Positions 7,067-15,924 of a stretch of 64,000 nt of DNA are shown here, piece after piece (within the stretch, counting starts at the first letter, position 1; each line of letters starts with the position of its first letter). Under the pieces are notes generated by a model. It did not search any database, was not told where the DNA came from, and saw only the letters and a list, made by a program, of their open reading frames with translations. Origin of the DNA: Actinomycetospora chibensis (GTDB taxonomy: Bacteria > Actinomycetota > Actinomycetes > Mycobacteriales > Pseudonocardiaceae); contig NZ_JAQZAM010000005.1 in assembly GCF_028737215.1 (NCBI RefSeq), forward strand, positions 62,001-126,000. Reading direction: 5' to 3'. Made by a program: the position numbers and the translations under genes.

Positions 7067-8565
7067 GACGACGGTCCCCGGGTGCGCGCCCACCACTGCC
7101 GGAACGTCTCGGCCGGCGGGGTCGGCATGTCTCGGGCGCCGAACCACGCCGCGGCGCCCGGACCGGGCACCGAGCGGATCCGTCCCGAGCGCCCGATCAG
7201 CCGCCCCAGCTTCAGGGCGCGCTCGACGAGGGAGAACCGCCCGGGCGAGGACATCGCCGCGGCCGCGGCACGCATCGCGACGTCCTGTGTCGTCGGGCGG
7301 GTGTGCGCGTCGACCGCGGCGGCGCGCTGCTGCACGAGCAGGTGCGGGATGTCGATGCGCACCGGGCAGGCGTCGAAGCACGCCCCGCACAGCGTCGAGG
7401 CGTAGGGCAGCGAGGCGCTCACGTCGTCGGTGCCCTGGATGCCGGTGAGCTGCGGGGTCAGCACGGCGCCGATCGGCCCCGGGTAGACCGAGCCGTACGC
7501 GTGCCCGCCCGCGCGCTCGTAGACCGGGCAGACGTTGAGGCACGCCGAGCAGCGGATGCAGTGCAGCGCCTGGCGGCCGTCGGGCGAGGCGAGCACGTTC
7601 GAGCGGCCGTTGTCGAGCAGCACGAGGTGGAAGGTCTGCGGCCCGTCGCCGGGCGTCACCCCGCTCCACGTCGACGTGTACGGGTTCATCCGCTCCCCCG
7701 TCGACGACCGCGGCAGCAGCTGCAGGAACACCTCGAGGTCCGACCACGTGGGAACGATCTTCTCGACGCCCATCACCGTGATCAGCGTGTCCGGCAGCGT
7801 CAGGCACATCCGCCCGTTGCCCTCGGACTCGACGACCGAGATCGTCCCGGTGTCGGCGACCGCGAAGTTGACCCCGGAGATGCCGACCCGGGCGGAGAGG
7901 AACTTCCGGCGCAGGTGCGCCCGCGCCGCCATGGCCAGCAGCCGTGGCTCGTCGGTGAGCTCCGGGTCCACGTCGGGCATCTCGCGCAGGAAGATGTCGC
8001 GGATCTCCGAGCGGTTGCGGTGGATGGCCGGGACGAGGAAGTGCGACGGCCGGTCGTCGGAGAGCTGGACGATCAGCTCGGCCAGGTCGGTCTCGAGCGC
8101 CGCGATCCCGGCCTCGCCGAGGGCCTCGTTGAGCCCCGTCTCCTGCGTGGCCATCGACTTGACCTTGACGACCTCCTGGGCGCCCGTCCCCCGCACCAGG
8201 TCCACGACGATCCGGTTGGCCTCCACCGCGTCCCGTGCCCAGTGCACGACGCCGCCGCGGGCGGTCACCGCCTCCTCGAACTGCACGAGCAGCTCCGGCA
8301 GGCGCGCCATGACGTCGGCCTTGATGCCCTCGCCGGCGCGACGCAGCTCCTCCCAGTCGTCGACCTCCGCGACGACCCCGGCGCGCTTGGCACGGATCGT
8401 GCGGGTGGCGTGGCCGAGGTTCTGGCGCAGCTGGGTGTCGGCGAGGGACCGGCGCGCCGCGACGGGGAACGGCTCGCTCCCGCGCAGATGGCCGTACGGG
8501 TCCGACGCGACGGTCGGCATGCCCAGATCCGTCACGCCCAGATCCGTCACGCCCGGATCCGTCAT
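7063..8565 (-). CDS. lutB: LutB-family iron-sulfur protein
   Basis: A 500-residue LutB protein: N-terminal LUD domain (KVKSMATQETGLNEALG, FAVADTGTISVVESEGNGRM), then a ferredoxin-like segment with two [4Fe-4S] ligand sets, HCIRCSACLNVCPVYE and TLCGACFDACPVRIDIP, and a C-terminal LutB-specific tail ending FRQWWARTR. It passes electrons from L-lactate via LutA and LutC. The ATG at 8565 overlaps the lutA stop (ATGA), with AGGAGG upstream. The first 16 codons contain a 15-bp direct repeat encoding VTDLG, a poorly conserved extension before the normal start of homology. Confidence 0.95.
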   Translation of the reverse strand: MTDPGVTDLGVTDLGMPTVASDPYGHLRGSEPFPVAARRSLADTQLRQNLGHATRTIRAKRAGVVAEVDDWEELRRAGEGIKADVMARLPELLVQFEEAVTARGGVVHWARDAVEANRIVVDLVRGTGAQEVVKVKSMATQETGLNEALGEAGIAALETDLAELIVQLSDDRPSHFLVPAIHRNRSEIRDIFLREMPDVDPELTDEPRLLAMAARAHLRRKFLSARVGISGVNFAVADTGTISVVESEGNGRMCLTLPDTLITVMGVEKIVPTWSDLEVFLQLLPRSSTGERMNPYTSTWSGVTPGDGPQTFHLVLLDNGRSNVLASPDGRQALHCIRCSACLNVCPVYERAGGHAYGSVYPGPIGAVLTPQLTGIQGTDDVSASLPYASTLCGACFDACPVRIDIPHLLVQQRAAAVDAHTRPTTQDVAMRAAAAAMSSPGRFSLVERALKLGRLIGRSGRIRSVPGPGAAAWFGARDMPTPPAETFRQWWARTRGPSS

Positions 8566-9311
8566 GCTGGGACCTCCTGATCGGCGGTGGACGCCAGGAT
8601 CTCGGCCAGGTGCACGGTGCGCACGCCCGATCGCAGCCGCGACAGCCCGCCGCCGATGTGCATGAGGCACGAGGTGTCGCCCGCCGTGCACACCTCGGCG
8701 TGGGTGGAGAGGACGTTCGCCATCTTGTCGGCGAGCATCGCCGTCGAGGTCTCGGCGTTCTTCACCGCGAACGTCCCGCCGAACCCGCAGCAGACCTCGG
8801 CATCGGGCAGCTCGGTCAGCGTCAGGCCGCGGACCTCGCGGAGCAGGCGCAGCGGCTTGTCGCCGACGCGCAGCATGCGCAGCGAGTGGCACGTCGGGTG
8901 GTACGTCACGCGGTGCGGGTAGTAGGCGCCGACGTCGGTGACCCCGAGGACGTCGACGAGCAGCTCGGAGAGCTCGTAGGTCCGGTGCGCGAGGTCCTCG
9001 GCCGCCCGGGCCAGCTCCTCGTCGCCCCCGCGGCGGGCGACCATCGCGTGCTGGTGACGGACGCACCCCACACAGGACCCGGAGGGGGCGACGGCGACGT
9101 CCGCGGCGCCCGAGAACACCTCGACGTGGTGACGCACCAGCGGCAGCGCGAGGTCGAGGTAGCCGGTGTTGACGTGCATCTGTCCGCAGCAGGTCTGGTC
9201 GGCGGGGAAGACGACCTCGTGCCCCAGGCGTTCGAGCAGCTCGACCGTGGCCCGCGGCGCCCGGGGGAACAGGGCGTCCCCGAGGCAGGTCGCGACGAGG
9301 GCGATCTTCAC
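8562..9311 (-). CDS. lutA: LutA-family cysteine-rich-domain protein
   Basis: A 249-residue protein of the CCG-domain family. It has two CCG motifs: QTCCGQM in the N-terminal half and EVCCGFGGTF in the C-terminal half, plus SGSCVGCVRH and YHPTCHSLR. These coordinate the non-cubane Fe-S centre of heterodisulfide-reductase-like subunits. With LutB and LutC it oxidises L-lactate to pyruvate in the cytoplasm or at the membrane face. The GTG start at 9311 overlaps the rhaM stop (GTGA). Its place immediately after the rhamnose genes suggests it consumes lactate made by the aldolase/dehydrogenase fusion. Confidence 0.95.
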   Translation of the reverse strand: MKIALVATCLGDALFPRAPRATVELLERLGHEVVFPADQTCCGQMHVNTGYLDLALPLVRHHVEVFSGAADVAVAPSGSCVGCVRHQHAMVARRGGDEELARAAEDLAHRTYELSELLVDVLGVTDVGAYYPHRVTYHPTCHSLRMLRVGDKPLRLLREVRGLTLTELPDAEVCCGFGGTFAVKNAETSTAMLADKMANVLSTHAEVCTAGDTSCLMHIGGGLSRLRSGVRTVHLAEILASTADQEVPA

Positions 9312-9640
9312 GTCGACCGCTCCAGCTGCTCTTCGAGCTCGAACACCTGCTCGAGCACCCTGAACGCCGTGTCGGGGCGGCCGCCGTCGAAGAACTCCGA
9401 CATCTCCGCCTGCCATCGCTCGTTCACTGCGGTGCGCTCCATCGCCGCCTGCGCCTCGGCGAGGTCGTCGGCCTCGACATGGCCGACCAGCAGCCCGTCC
9501 TCGCCGAGGTAGAGCCGGTAGTCACGCCATCCGGCGTCGCGCAGCGCGATCAGCATCTCCGGCCAGACGTCGCGGTGGCGGGCGCGGTACTCGTCGAGCC
9601 GGTCACGGCGCACGTGGTGCACGAAGCAGTAGTGCGGCAA
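9308..9640 (-). CDS. rhaM: L-rhamnose mutarotase
   Basis: A 110-residue RhaM/RhaU protein interconverting the anomers of L-rhamnose to supply the isomerase. It has the small ferredoxin-like alpha/beta-barrel pattern with the conserved catalytic His region DEYRARHRDVWPEML, followed by GWRDYRLYLGEDGLLVGHVE and NERWQAEMSEFFDG. The start is TTG 9640, preceded by GGAGGA; no ATG or GTG fits better. The gap to rhaB upstream is 58 bp, the largest break inside the operon. Length is normal for the family (about 104-110). Confidence 0.95.
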   Translation of the reverse strand: MPHYCFVHHVRRDRLDEYRARHRDVWPEMLIALRDAGWRDYRLYLGEDGLLVGHVEADDLAEAQAAMERTAVNERWQAEMSEFFDGGRPDTAFRVLEQVFELEEQLERST

Positions 9641-9698
9641 CGGCGGGTCCTCCTCGCCAGTGGTGGTGGCCGGGACAGTGTCCCCCGGCCTGTGGTGG

Positions 9699-11144
9699 TC
9701 AGCGACCGAGGACGGCCTCGAGATCGTCCCAGCGACCCGCGCCGCGGGGTTCGAACCTCACGGTCGTGACCTGCTCCGCGAGGAACGCGCGGAGGTCCGG
9801 GAGGTCGCCACCCAGGGCGCCCAGGGCGCGGGCCTGGACCAGCACGTTGCCGATCGCGGTGGCCTCGACCGGCCCGGCCACGACGGGCAGACCGCAGGCG
9901 TCCGCGGTGAGTCGGCAGAGGAGCCGGTTCCGAGCGCCACCACCGACGACGTGGACGGTGTCGACCTCGCGCCCCGAGAGCCCGACCGCCTCCCGGACGG
10001 CGCGGCGATGGGCGAGAGCCAGGCTGTCGAGGACGCACCGCATGATCCCGGCACGGGTGTCGGGGACCGGTTGGCCGAGAGCGGCGACGGCCGCGACGAT
10101 GCGCGCGGGCATATCGTCCGGCGCCAGGAACACGGCGTCGGCGGCGTCGACGACCACGGACGGGCCCGCGTACGCCTCGGCCTCGGCCAGCAGCGGCTCG
10201 AGCGCCGGCGAGCCCCAGGCGCGCAGGCACTCCTGCACCAGCCAGAGACCCATCACGTTGCGCAGGTAGCGGACGGTGCCGTCGACGCCGCGCTCGTTGG
10301 AGAAGTTCGCGGCGCGGGACGCCTCGGTGAGCACCGGGGCGTCCAGCTCCACGCCGACGAGCGACCAGGTACCGCACGAGACGTAGGCGAAGCGCTCGCA
10401 GGCCGCGGGCACCCCGACCACCGCCGACGCGGTGTCGTGCGACCCGACCGCGAGCACCGGGGTGGCCGGGTCGAGTCCCGTCTCGGCCGCGACCGACGGT
10501 GTCAGCGGGCCCACCACGTCGCCGGGGGCCCGCAGCGCCGGGAGCAGCGACGGGTCGATCCCGACGCGGAGCGCGAGGTCGGTGTCCCACCCGGATCCGT
10601 CCGCGGCGAGCAGCCCGGTGGTCGAGGCGTTGGTGAGCTCCGCACCGCGCTCACCGGTGAGCCAGTAGCACAGCAGGTCCGGCACCAGCAGGAGCTCCCG
10701 CGCGGCGGCGAGCTGTGCGGTGCCGACCGCGGCGACGAGCTGGTAGATCGTGGTGAACGGTAGTTCCTGGACCCCGGTGCGGGCGTAGAGCTCGGCCGCC
10801 GGGACGGTGCGGTGCACCAGCTCGGCGACACCGATGGTGCGGTCGTCCCGGTGGTGCACCGGGGTGCCCAGCAACGCTCCGTCGGCATCGAGCAGGCCGT
10901 GGTCGATGGCCCAGGTGTCGATACCGACGGCGTCTACGGTCGCGGCCTCTCGCAGCCCGCGGAGGATCTCGCGGTGCAGGCCGACGACGTTCCAGTGCAG
11001 GGTGTCGCGGACCCGGACGGGTCCGTTGTCGAAACGGTGCACCTCGGTGAGCTCGAGGCCTGCCGTCCTGCCGACGCGTGCCCTCACGACCCGCCCGGAC
11101 GACGCCCCGAGGTCGACGGCGGCGACCGTGACTTCCCGGCTCAT
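9699..11144 (-). CDS. rhaB: Rhamnulokinase
   Basis: A 481-residue FGGY-family sugar kinase phosphorylating L-rhamnulose. The N-terminal phosphate motif AAVDLGASSGRVV, the IDTWAIDHGLLD segment with the catalytic Asp, the LPDLLCYWLTGE element, SHDTASAV, the adenosine motif HVVGGGARN and the late PVEATAIGNVLVQ block are all present and typical of RhaB rather than xylulo- or glycerol kinases. The ATG at 11144 overlaps the upstream aldolase stop (ATGA). It lies between the aldolase and mutarotase genes on the same strand, consistent with a single rhamnose catabolic transcript. Confidence 0.95.
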   Translation of the reverse strand: MSREVTVAAVDLGASSGRVVRARVGRTAGLELTEVHRFDNGPVRVRDTLHWNVVGLHREILRGLREAATVDAVGIDTWAIDHGLLDADGALLGTPVHHRDDRTIGVAELVHRTVPAAELYARTGVQELPFTTIYQLVAAVGTAQLAAARELLLVPDLLCYWLTGERGAELTNASTTGLLAADGSGWDTDLALRVGIDPSLLPALRAPGDVVGPLTPSVAAETGLDPATPVLAVGSHDTASAVVGVPAACERFAYVSCGTWSLVGVELDAPVLTEASRAANFSNERGVDGTVRYLRNVMGLWLVQECLRAWGSPALEPLLAEAEAYAGPSVVVDAADAVFLAPDDMPARIVAAVAALGQPVPDTRAGIMRCVLDSLALAHRRAVREAVGLSGREVDTVHVVGGGARNRLLCRLTADACGLPVVAGPVEATAIGNVLVQARALGALGGDLPDLRAFLAEQVTTVRFEPRGAGRWDDLEAVLGR

Positions 11145-13192
11145 CGCAGGAAGGCGGCCGCGACGCCGGCGTCGACCGGGACGTGGAGACCGGTGGTGTG
11201 CGACAGGTCGTCCGAGCAGAGCACGAACACGGCGTTCGCGACGTGCTCGGGCAGCACCTCGCGCTTGAGCAACGTGCGCTGGGCGTAGAAGGCGCCGAGC
11301 TCGGACTCCTCGACGCCGTAGACCGCCGCGCGCTCTGCGCCCCAGCCGCCGGCGAAGATGCCCGAGCCGCGGACCACACCGTCGGGGTTCACGCCGTTGA
11401 CCCGGATGCCGTGCTCGCCGAGCTCGGCGGCGAGCAGCCGCACCTGGTGCGCCTGGTCGGCCTTGGCCGCCCCGTAGGCGACGTTGTTCGGCCCGGCGAA
11501 CACACCGTTCTTCGAGGAGATGGCGACGATGTCGCCACCGATGCCCTGCGCGATCATCACGCGCGCAGCGGCCCGGGCGACGACGAACGACCCACGGGCC
11601 ATGACGTCGTGCTGCACGTCCCAGTCGGCGTCGGTGGTCTCCAACAGCGGCTTGGAGATCGACAACCCGGCGTTGTTGACGACGAGGTCGACCCCGCCGA
11701 AGGCGCACGCTGCGGCGTCCACAGCGGCCTCGACCGCGTCGGTCGAGGTGACGTCGACGGTGACGGGCACGGCCGCGTCGGTGGTCCCGATCTCCGACGC
11801 CACGGTCGTGGCGGCGTCGGCGTCACGGTCGGCGACGACGACGGCCGCGCCCTCCCCGGCCAGGCGGTGTGCGATCGCGCGGCCGATGCCGGAACCGCCG
11901 CCGGTGACGAACGCGACGCGGCCGGCCAGGGGCTTCGGCCTCGGCAGCCGCGCGAGCTTGGCCTCCTCGAGGGCCCAGTACTCGATGCGGAACTTCTCGC
12001 GCTCGTCGATCGGGGCGTAGGTCGAGAGCGTCTCGGCGCCCCGCATCACGTTGATCGCGTTGACGTAGAACTCGCCGGCGATCCGGGCGGTCTTCGCGTC
12101 GGCGCCGAAGGAGAACATCCCGACACCGGGGACCAGCACGATCGCCGGGTCCGCGCCGCGCATCGGCGGGGTGTCGGCGTCGGCGTACCGGGAGTAGTAC
12201 GCGCGGTAGTCCTCGCGGTAGGCCTCGTGCAGCTCTCCCAGGCGCGCGACGACGTGGTCCAGCGGCGCGTCGGCGGGGAGGTCGAGGACCATCGGGCGGA
12301 CCTTGGTCCGCAGGAAGTGGTCGGGGCACGAGGTGCCGAGCGCGGCGAGGCGCTCCAGCTCGTCCCGCGCCAGGAACTCGAGGACGGCGTCGGTGTCGGT
12401 GTAGTGACCGACGACCCGGCCGTCGGTGGACGCGAGTCCACGCAGCACGGGGGCGAGCGCGGCGGCGCGGGCGTGGCGCTCACCCTCGGGCAGCGCCGCG
12501 AAGCCGGGCCGGATCGCGCCGAAGGCGACCGAGGGATCGGTCCCGCCGCGCGCGTCGATGTGGTCCCGTGCGGTCCGGATGATCTCCAGCGACCGCTGCT
12601 CGCACTCCTCGGACGTCGCGCCCCAGGCCGTGATGCCGTGGCCCCCGAGCACGACCCCGATCGCCCGGGGGTTCTCGCGGGCGACCTCGGCGATGTCGAG
12701 GCCCAGCTGGAAGCCGGGACGTCGCCAGGGCACCCACACCACCCGGTCGCCGAAGATCTCTTTCGTGAGCGCCTCGCCGTCGGCCGCGGTGGCGATCGCG
12801 ATGCCCGCGTCGGGGTGCAGGTGGTCGACGTGCGCGGCGTCCACCAGCCCGTGCATCGCGGTGTCGATCGACGGGGCGGCCCCGCCGCGTCCGTGCAGGC
12901 AGTAGTCGAACGCGCCGACCATCTCGTCCTCGCGCTCCACACCGGGATAGACGTCGACCAGCGCACGGAGCCGGTCGAGACGCAGGACGGCGAGCCCGGC
13001 CTCGGTCAGGGTGCCGAGGTCGCCCCCGGAGCCCTTGACCCACAGCAGGTCGACCTCGGCGCCGGTGGCAGGGTCGGTGGCGGTGCCCGTCGCGGAGGTG
13101 TTGCCGCCGGCGTAGTTGGTGGTGGTCGGGTCCGCGCCCAGCCGTTGGCTGCGGTCGAGGAGGTCGCGGACGGGCTGCGGGGTCTCGCTCAT
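11141..13192 (-). CDS. rhaD: Bifunctional rhamnulose-1-phosphate aldolase / short-chain dehydrogenase
   Basis: A 683-residue fusion. Residues 1 to about 400 form a class II aldolase/RhaD-like domain (NYAGGNTSA, WVKGSGGDLGTL, and the Zn-site pattern DHLHPDAG). Residues about 430-683 form an SDR domain with GRVAFVTGGGSGIGRA, VVNNAG, the YxxxK pair (VAYGAAKADQ) and NPDGVVRGSGIF. Such fusions split rhamnulose-1-phosphate into DHAP and L-lactaldehyde and oxidise the latter to L-lactate. The gene starts at ATG 13192 with AGGAG upstream and overlaps rhaB by ATGA. Lactate as the product explains why lutABC sits downstream. Confidence 0.95.
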   Translation of the reverse strand: MSETPQPVRDLLDRSQRLGADPTTTNYAGGNTSATGTATDPATGAEVDLLWVKGSGGDLGTLTEAGLAVLRLDRLRALVDVYPGVEREDEMVGAFDYCLHGRGGAAPSIDTAMHGLVDAAHVDHLHPDAGIAIATAADGEALTKEIFGDRVVWVPWRRPGFQLGLDIAEVARENPRAIGVVLGGHGITAWGATSEECEQRSLEIIRTARDHIDARGGTDPSVAFGAIRPGFAALPEGERHARAAALAPVLRGLASTDGRVVGHYTDTDAVLEFLARDELERLAALGTSCPDHFLRTKVRPMVLDLPADAPLDHVVARLGELHEAYREDYRAYYSRYADADTPPMRGADPAIVLVPGVGMFSFGADAKTARIAGEFYVNAINVMRGAETLSTYAPIDEREKFRIEYWALEEAKLARLPRPKPLAGRVAFVTGGGSGIGRAIAHRLAGEGAAVVVADRDADAATTVASEIGTTDAAVPVTVDVTSTDAVEAAVDAAACAFGGVDLVVNNAGLSISKPLLETTDADWDVQHDVMARGSFVVARAAARVMIAQGIGGDIVAISSKNGVFAGPNNVAYGAAKADQAHQVRLLAAELGEHGIRVNGVNPDGVVRGSGIFAGGWGAERAAVYGVEESELGAFYAQRTLLKREVLPEHVANAVFVLCSDDLSHTTGLHVPVDAGVAAAFLR

Positions 13193-13220
13193 GGGGGCTG
13201 CTCCTGGTGGTCGTCGGGTG

Positions 13221-14387
13221 TCACGCGCCCCAGCCGGCCTGGGTGCCGCCGACGCGTTCGGCCTCGATGCGCTCCTGGTGGCCGGAGCGGTGATACGCCC
13301 GGAGCGGGTCGGGGTCGAGGCCCTGTTCCTCGCGGACCAGACGCAGCAGCGGCCGGACGTCGGTGGCGTAGGCGTCCATGAGGACCTCGTTCGCGCCGAG
13401 CACGTCACCGGCGGCGCGGGCGGCGGCGAGCGCGTCCCGGTCGAGCAGCAGGGCCTTGGCCGTGGCCTCCTGCACGTTCATCACCGAGCGGATGATCGCC
13501 GGGATCTTCGCCTCGATGTTGTGGCACTGGTCGAGCATGAAGGCGATGCCCGAGTCCGGGGTGTGAACGCCGGCCTCGACGATCTCGTTCATGATCCGGA
13601 ACAGCTGGAACGGGTCGGCGGCGCCGACCATGAGGTCGTCGTCGGCGTAGAAGCGCGAGTTGAAGTCGAACGCGCCGAGCCGCCCGGCGCGGACGAGGAA
13701 CGCGACGATGAACTCGATGTTGGTGCCGGGCGCGTGGTGGCCGGTGTCGATGCAGACCGTCGCCCTGGGCCCGAGCTCGAGGCAGTGCGCGTACGACGTT
13801 CCCCAGTCGGGGACGTCCGAGTGGTAGAAGGCCGGCTCGAAGAGCTTGTACTCGAGCAGGAACCGCTGGTCCCCGGAGAGGCGGGCGTACACCTCCCGCA
13901 GGGCCTCGGTGAGCCGGTCCTGACGGGCGCGCATCGAGTCCTGGCCCGGGTAGTTGGTGCCGTCGGCGAACCACAGCTTGAGGTCGCGGCTGCCGGTCGC
14001 GTCCATGACGTCGACGCAGGCGAGCAGGGCGTCGACGGCCTTGCGCCGGACCCGCGAGTCGGGGTTCGTCACGGAACCGAGCTTGTAGTCGTCGTCCTGG
14101 AAGACGTTGGCGTTGATCGCCCCGACGCCCACGCCCTGCTCGGCGGCGTACTTCGCGAGCTCGGCGTAGTCGTCGACGCGATCCCAGGGGATGTGCAGCG
14201 AGACCGTCGGCGCGGCGCCGGTGAGGCGGTGGACCACCGCAGCATCGGCGATCTTCTCCCACGGGTCACGCGGCACCCCGGCCTGCCCGAACACCTTGAA
14301 GCGCGTCCCGGAGTTCCCGTACGCCCACGAGGGGGTGTCGATGCTCTGCGCCGCAAGGTCGCGGCGGACGGCCGCCGGGTCGGTCAT
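13221..14387 (-). CDS. rhaI: L-rhamnose isomerase (RhaI type)
   Basis: A 388-residue xylose-isomerase-like TIM-barrel enzyme of the non-E. coli RhaI type. Mn-site landmarks are visible: LEYKLFEPAFYHSD, CIDTGHHAPGTN, FDFNSRFYADDDLM, and the conserved INANVFQDDDYKLGS and KLWFADGTNYPGQ blocks. It converts L-rhamnose to L-rhamnulose. The ATG at 14387 follows TAGGAGG. It is the first gene of the minus-strand rha-lut operon; its leader carries a candidate LacI-family operator (14401-14421). Confidence 0.95.
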   Translation of the reverse strand: MTDPAAVRRDLAAQSIDTPSWAYGNSGTRFKVFGQAGVPRDPWEKIADAAVVHRLTGAAPTVSLHIPWDRVDDYAELAKYAAEQGVGVGAINANVFQDDDYKLGSVTNPDSRVRRKAVDALLACVDVMDATGSRDLKLWFADGTNYPGQDSMRARQDRLTEALREVYARLSGDQRFLLEYKLFEPAFYHSDVPDWGTSYAHCLELGPRATVCIDTGHHAPGTNIEFIVAFLVRAGRLGAFDFNSRFYADDDLMVGAADPFQLFRIMNEIVEAGVHTPDSGIAFMLDQCHNIEAKIPAIIRSVMNVQEATAKALLLDRDALAAARAAGDVLGANEVLMDAYATDVRPLLRLVREEQGLDPDPLRAYHRSGHQERIEAERVGGTQAGWGA

Positions 14388-14602
14388 CGTGCGCCTCCTA
14401 CTTAGATCGTTTCAATCTCGACGGTAGAGAGCCGCTGTGAAGCGGTCAACGATGTCGTCGCACTTCGCAGACCTGGAGCGGTTCAGCAACATCGACAGCC
14501 CGGTCTCCCTTGTGACTCGCACGACGCCTTCTTACGTTGCTTTGCTAATACGTTTCAATGCGGAACCCACTCCGCTGACCGACGACAACGAGGAGAGTCC
14601 GG
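14388..14602. promoter_or_regulatory. Divergent rhaI / transporter control region with two operator-like sites
   Basis: The 215-bp gap contains two related sites: CTTAGATCGTTTCAATCTCG at 14401-14420 and GCTAATACGTTTCAATGCGG at 14544-14563. Both share CGTTTCAAT and flanking TA and G positions; TTGAAACG-type half sites are usual for LacI-family repressors. Each lies close to one of the divergent genes. A possible promoter for the transporter is TTGTGA (14510-14515), 17 bp, TACGTT (14533-14538). The LacI gene at 15925 is the obvious candidate regulator. Confidence 0.55.
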
Positions 14603-15919
14603 ATGTCCACGCCACCGGAGACGGAGACCGGTCCCCCCGGGGACGACGGCACCATCACCAAACAGCAATGGAGGTGGACGGGCCTCGCAGGCATGGCGTC
14701 CTACCTCGACGCCGGTTCGATCGTGGCGCTCGGCTCCGGTCTCGCGGTGTTCCAGGAGGAGTTCGGCCTCTCCGACACCGGTGTCGGCGTCCTCGCGGCC
14801 ATCGGCCCGAACGCCATCGGCTGCGCGATCGGCGCGTTCGTCGGTGGACGCCTCGGCGACAAGCTCGGGCGCAAACGGATCTACAAGTGGGACCTGCTCG
14901 TCTACGCCATCGGCATTGCGCTCATCGCCCTCGCCGTCAACCCCGCGATGCTCTTCGTGGGAACGGTGATCGTCGGCGTCGCCGTCGGCGCCGACGTGCC
15001 CACCTCGTTGGCCCTGGTCGGTGAGCTCGCGCCGAACAAGGGGCGGGCCCGACTGCTCGGGTTCACCCAGGTCTCCTGGTACGTCGGGCCGGTCGTCGTC
15101 CTGCTGCTGGCCTTCGCCCTCGACCCCCTGGGCCTGCTGGGCACCAGGATCGTGTTCGGCAGCCTGTTCGTGGTCGCGATCATCACCTGGGCGCTCCGCC
15201 GAGGGATCGCCGAGTCCGCGCGCTGGCAGTCCGCGAGCGAGCTGCCCGGCAACGCCGCACAGCGGGTGCGGGCCCTGTTCCGGGGCAACCACCTCAAGGC
15301 GCTGCTCTACACCGGCACCTTCTATACGTTCTGGAACCTCGCCGCCGGCACCGCCGGCATCTTCACCCCGTACATGGTCGAGACCATTGGGGCCGGCTCG
15401 AACGCCGCGGGCGTGGCGCTGTCCTGCCTCGGCTTCGCGGCCGGCATCGTCGGCACCCTCGCGCTGTTCATGCCGTTCTACGACCGCAGCCACGGCATGC
15501 GGAAGGGCCTGTTCGCACTCGGTGCGATCATGCAGATCTGCTCGTACGGCCTGTACCTGGTCATCGACTTCACGATCCCGAGCGTCATCGCCAGCGTCCT
15601 GCTCTTCTACGTCGGCAGCGCGGTCGCCGGGGAGGCCACGTACAAGGTCACCAGCCAGGAGCTGTTCCCGACCATGCTGCGCGGCACCGCACAGGGATTC
15701 ACCTTCGGCATCGCCCGGGTGATACTCGGCGTGTTCAGCCTCGTCGTCCCGCTGCTGTCGGCGATCGGCATCGTGCCCGTGGCCCTGCTGCTGACCCTGT
15801 TCCTGCTGATCAGCGGGATCGTCGGCTACCTCGCCATGCCGGACACGACCGGGAAGTCGCTGGAGCAGATCGAGGCCGAGCGCGCCGACCCCGTCAGGGC
15901 GGTCCCGACCGCCTCGTGA
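14603..15919 (+). CDS. MFS sugar transporter, probable L-rhamnose importer
   Basis: A 438-residue major facilitator with about 12 hydrophobic segments. The sugar-porter-like loop-2 motif is GGRLGDKLGRKRIY, and a related loop-8 sequence is YDRSHGMRKG. It starts at ATG 14603 with GAGGAGAG upstream. It is divergent from rhaI across a shared control region and adjacent to a LacI regulator, so rhamnose uptake is the natural inference; no residue proves specificity. It resembles the metabolite:H+ symporter branch often found with actinobacterial sugar loci that lack an ABC importer. Confidence 0.85.
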   Translation: MSTPPETETGPPGDDGTITKQQWRWTGLAGMASYLDAGSIVALGSGLAVFQEEFGLSDTGVGVLAAIGPNAIGCAIGAFVGGRLGDKLGRKRIYKWDLLVYAIGIALIALAVNPAMLFVGTVIVGVAVGADVPTSLALVGELAPNKGRARLLGFTQVSWYVGPVVVLLLAFALDPLGLLGTRIVFGSLFVVAIITWALRRGIAESARWQSASELPGNAAQRVRALFRGNHLKALLYTGTFYTFWNLAAGTAGIFTPYMVETIGAGSNAAGVALSCLGFAAGIVGTLALFMPFYDRSHGMRKGLFALGAIMQICSYGLYLVIDFTIPSVIASVLLFYVGSAVAGEATYKVTSQELFPTMLRGTAQGFTFGIARVILGVFSLVVPLLSAIGIVPVALLLTLFLLISGIVGYLAMPDTTGKSLEQIEAERADPVRAVPTAS

Positions 15920-15924
15920 GCCCG

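Noticed and set aside
9738-9775. tRNA T-arm-like GGTTCGAACC
   Set aside because: It lies within the conserved C-terminal coding part of rhaB and has no other tRNA arms.
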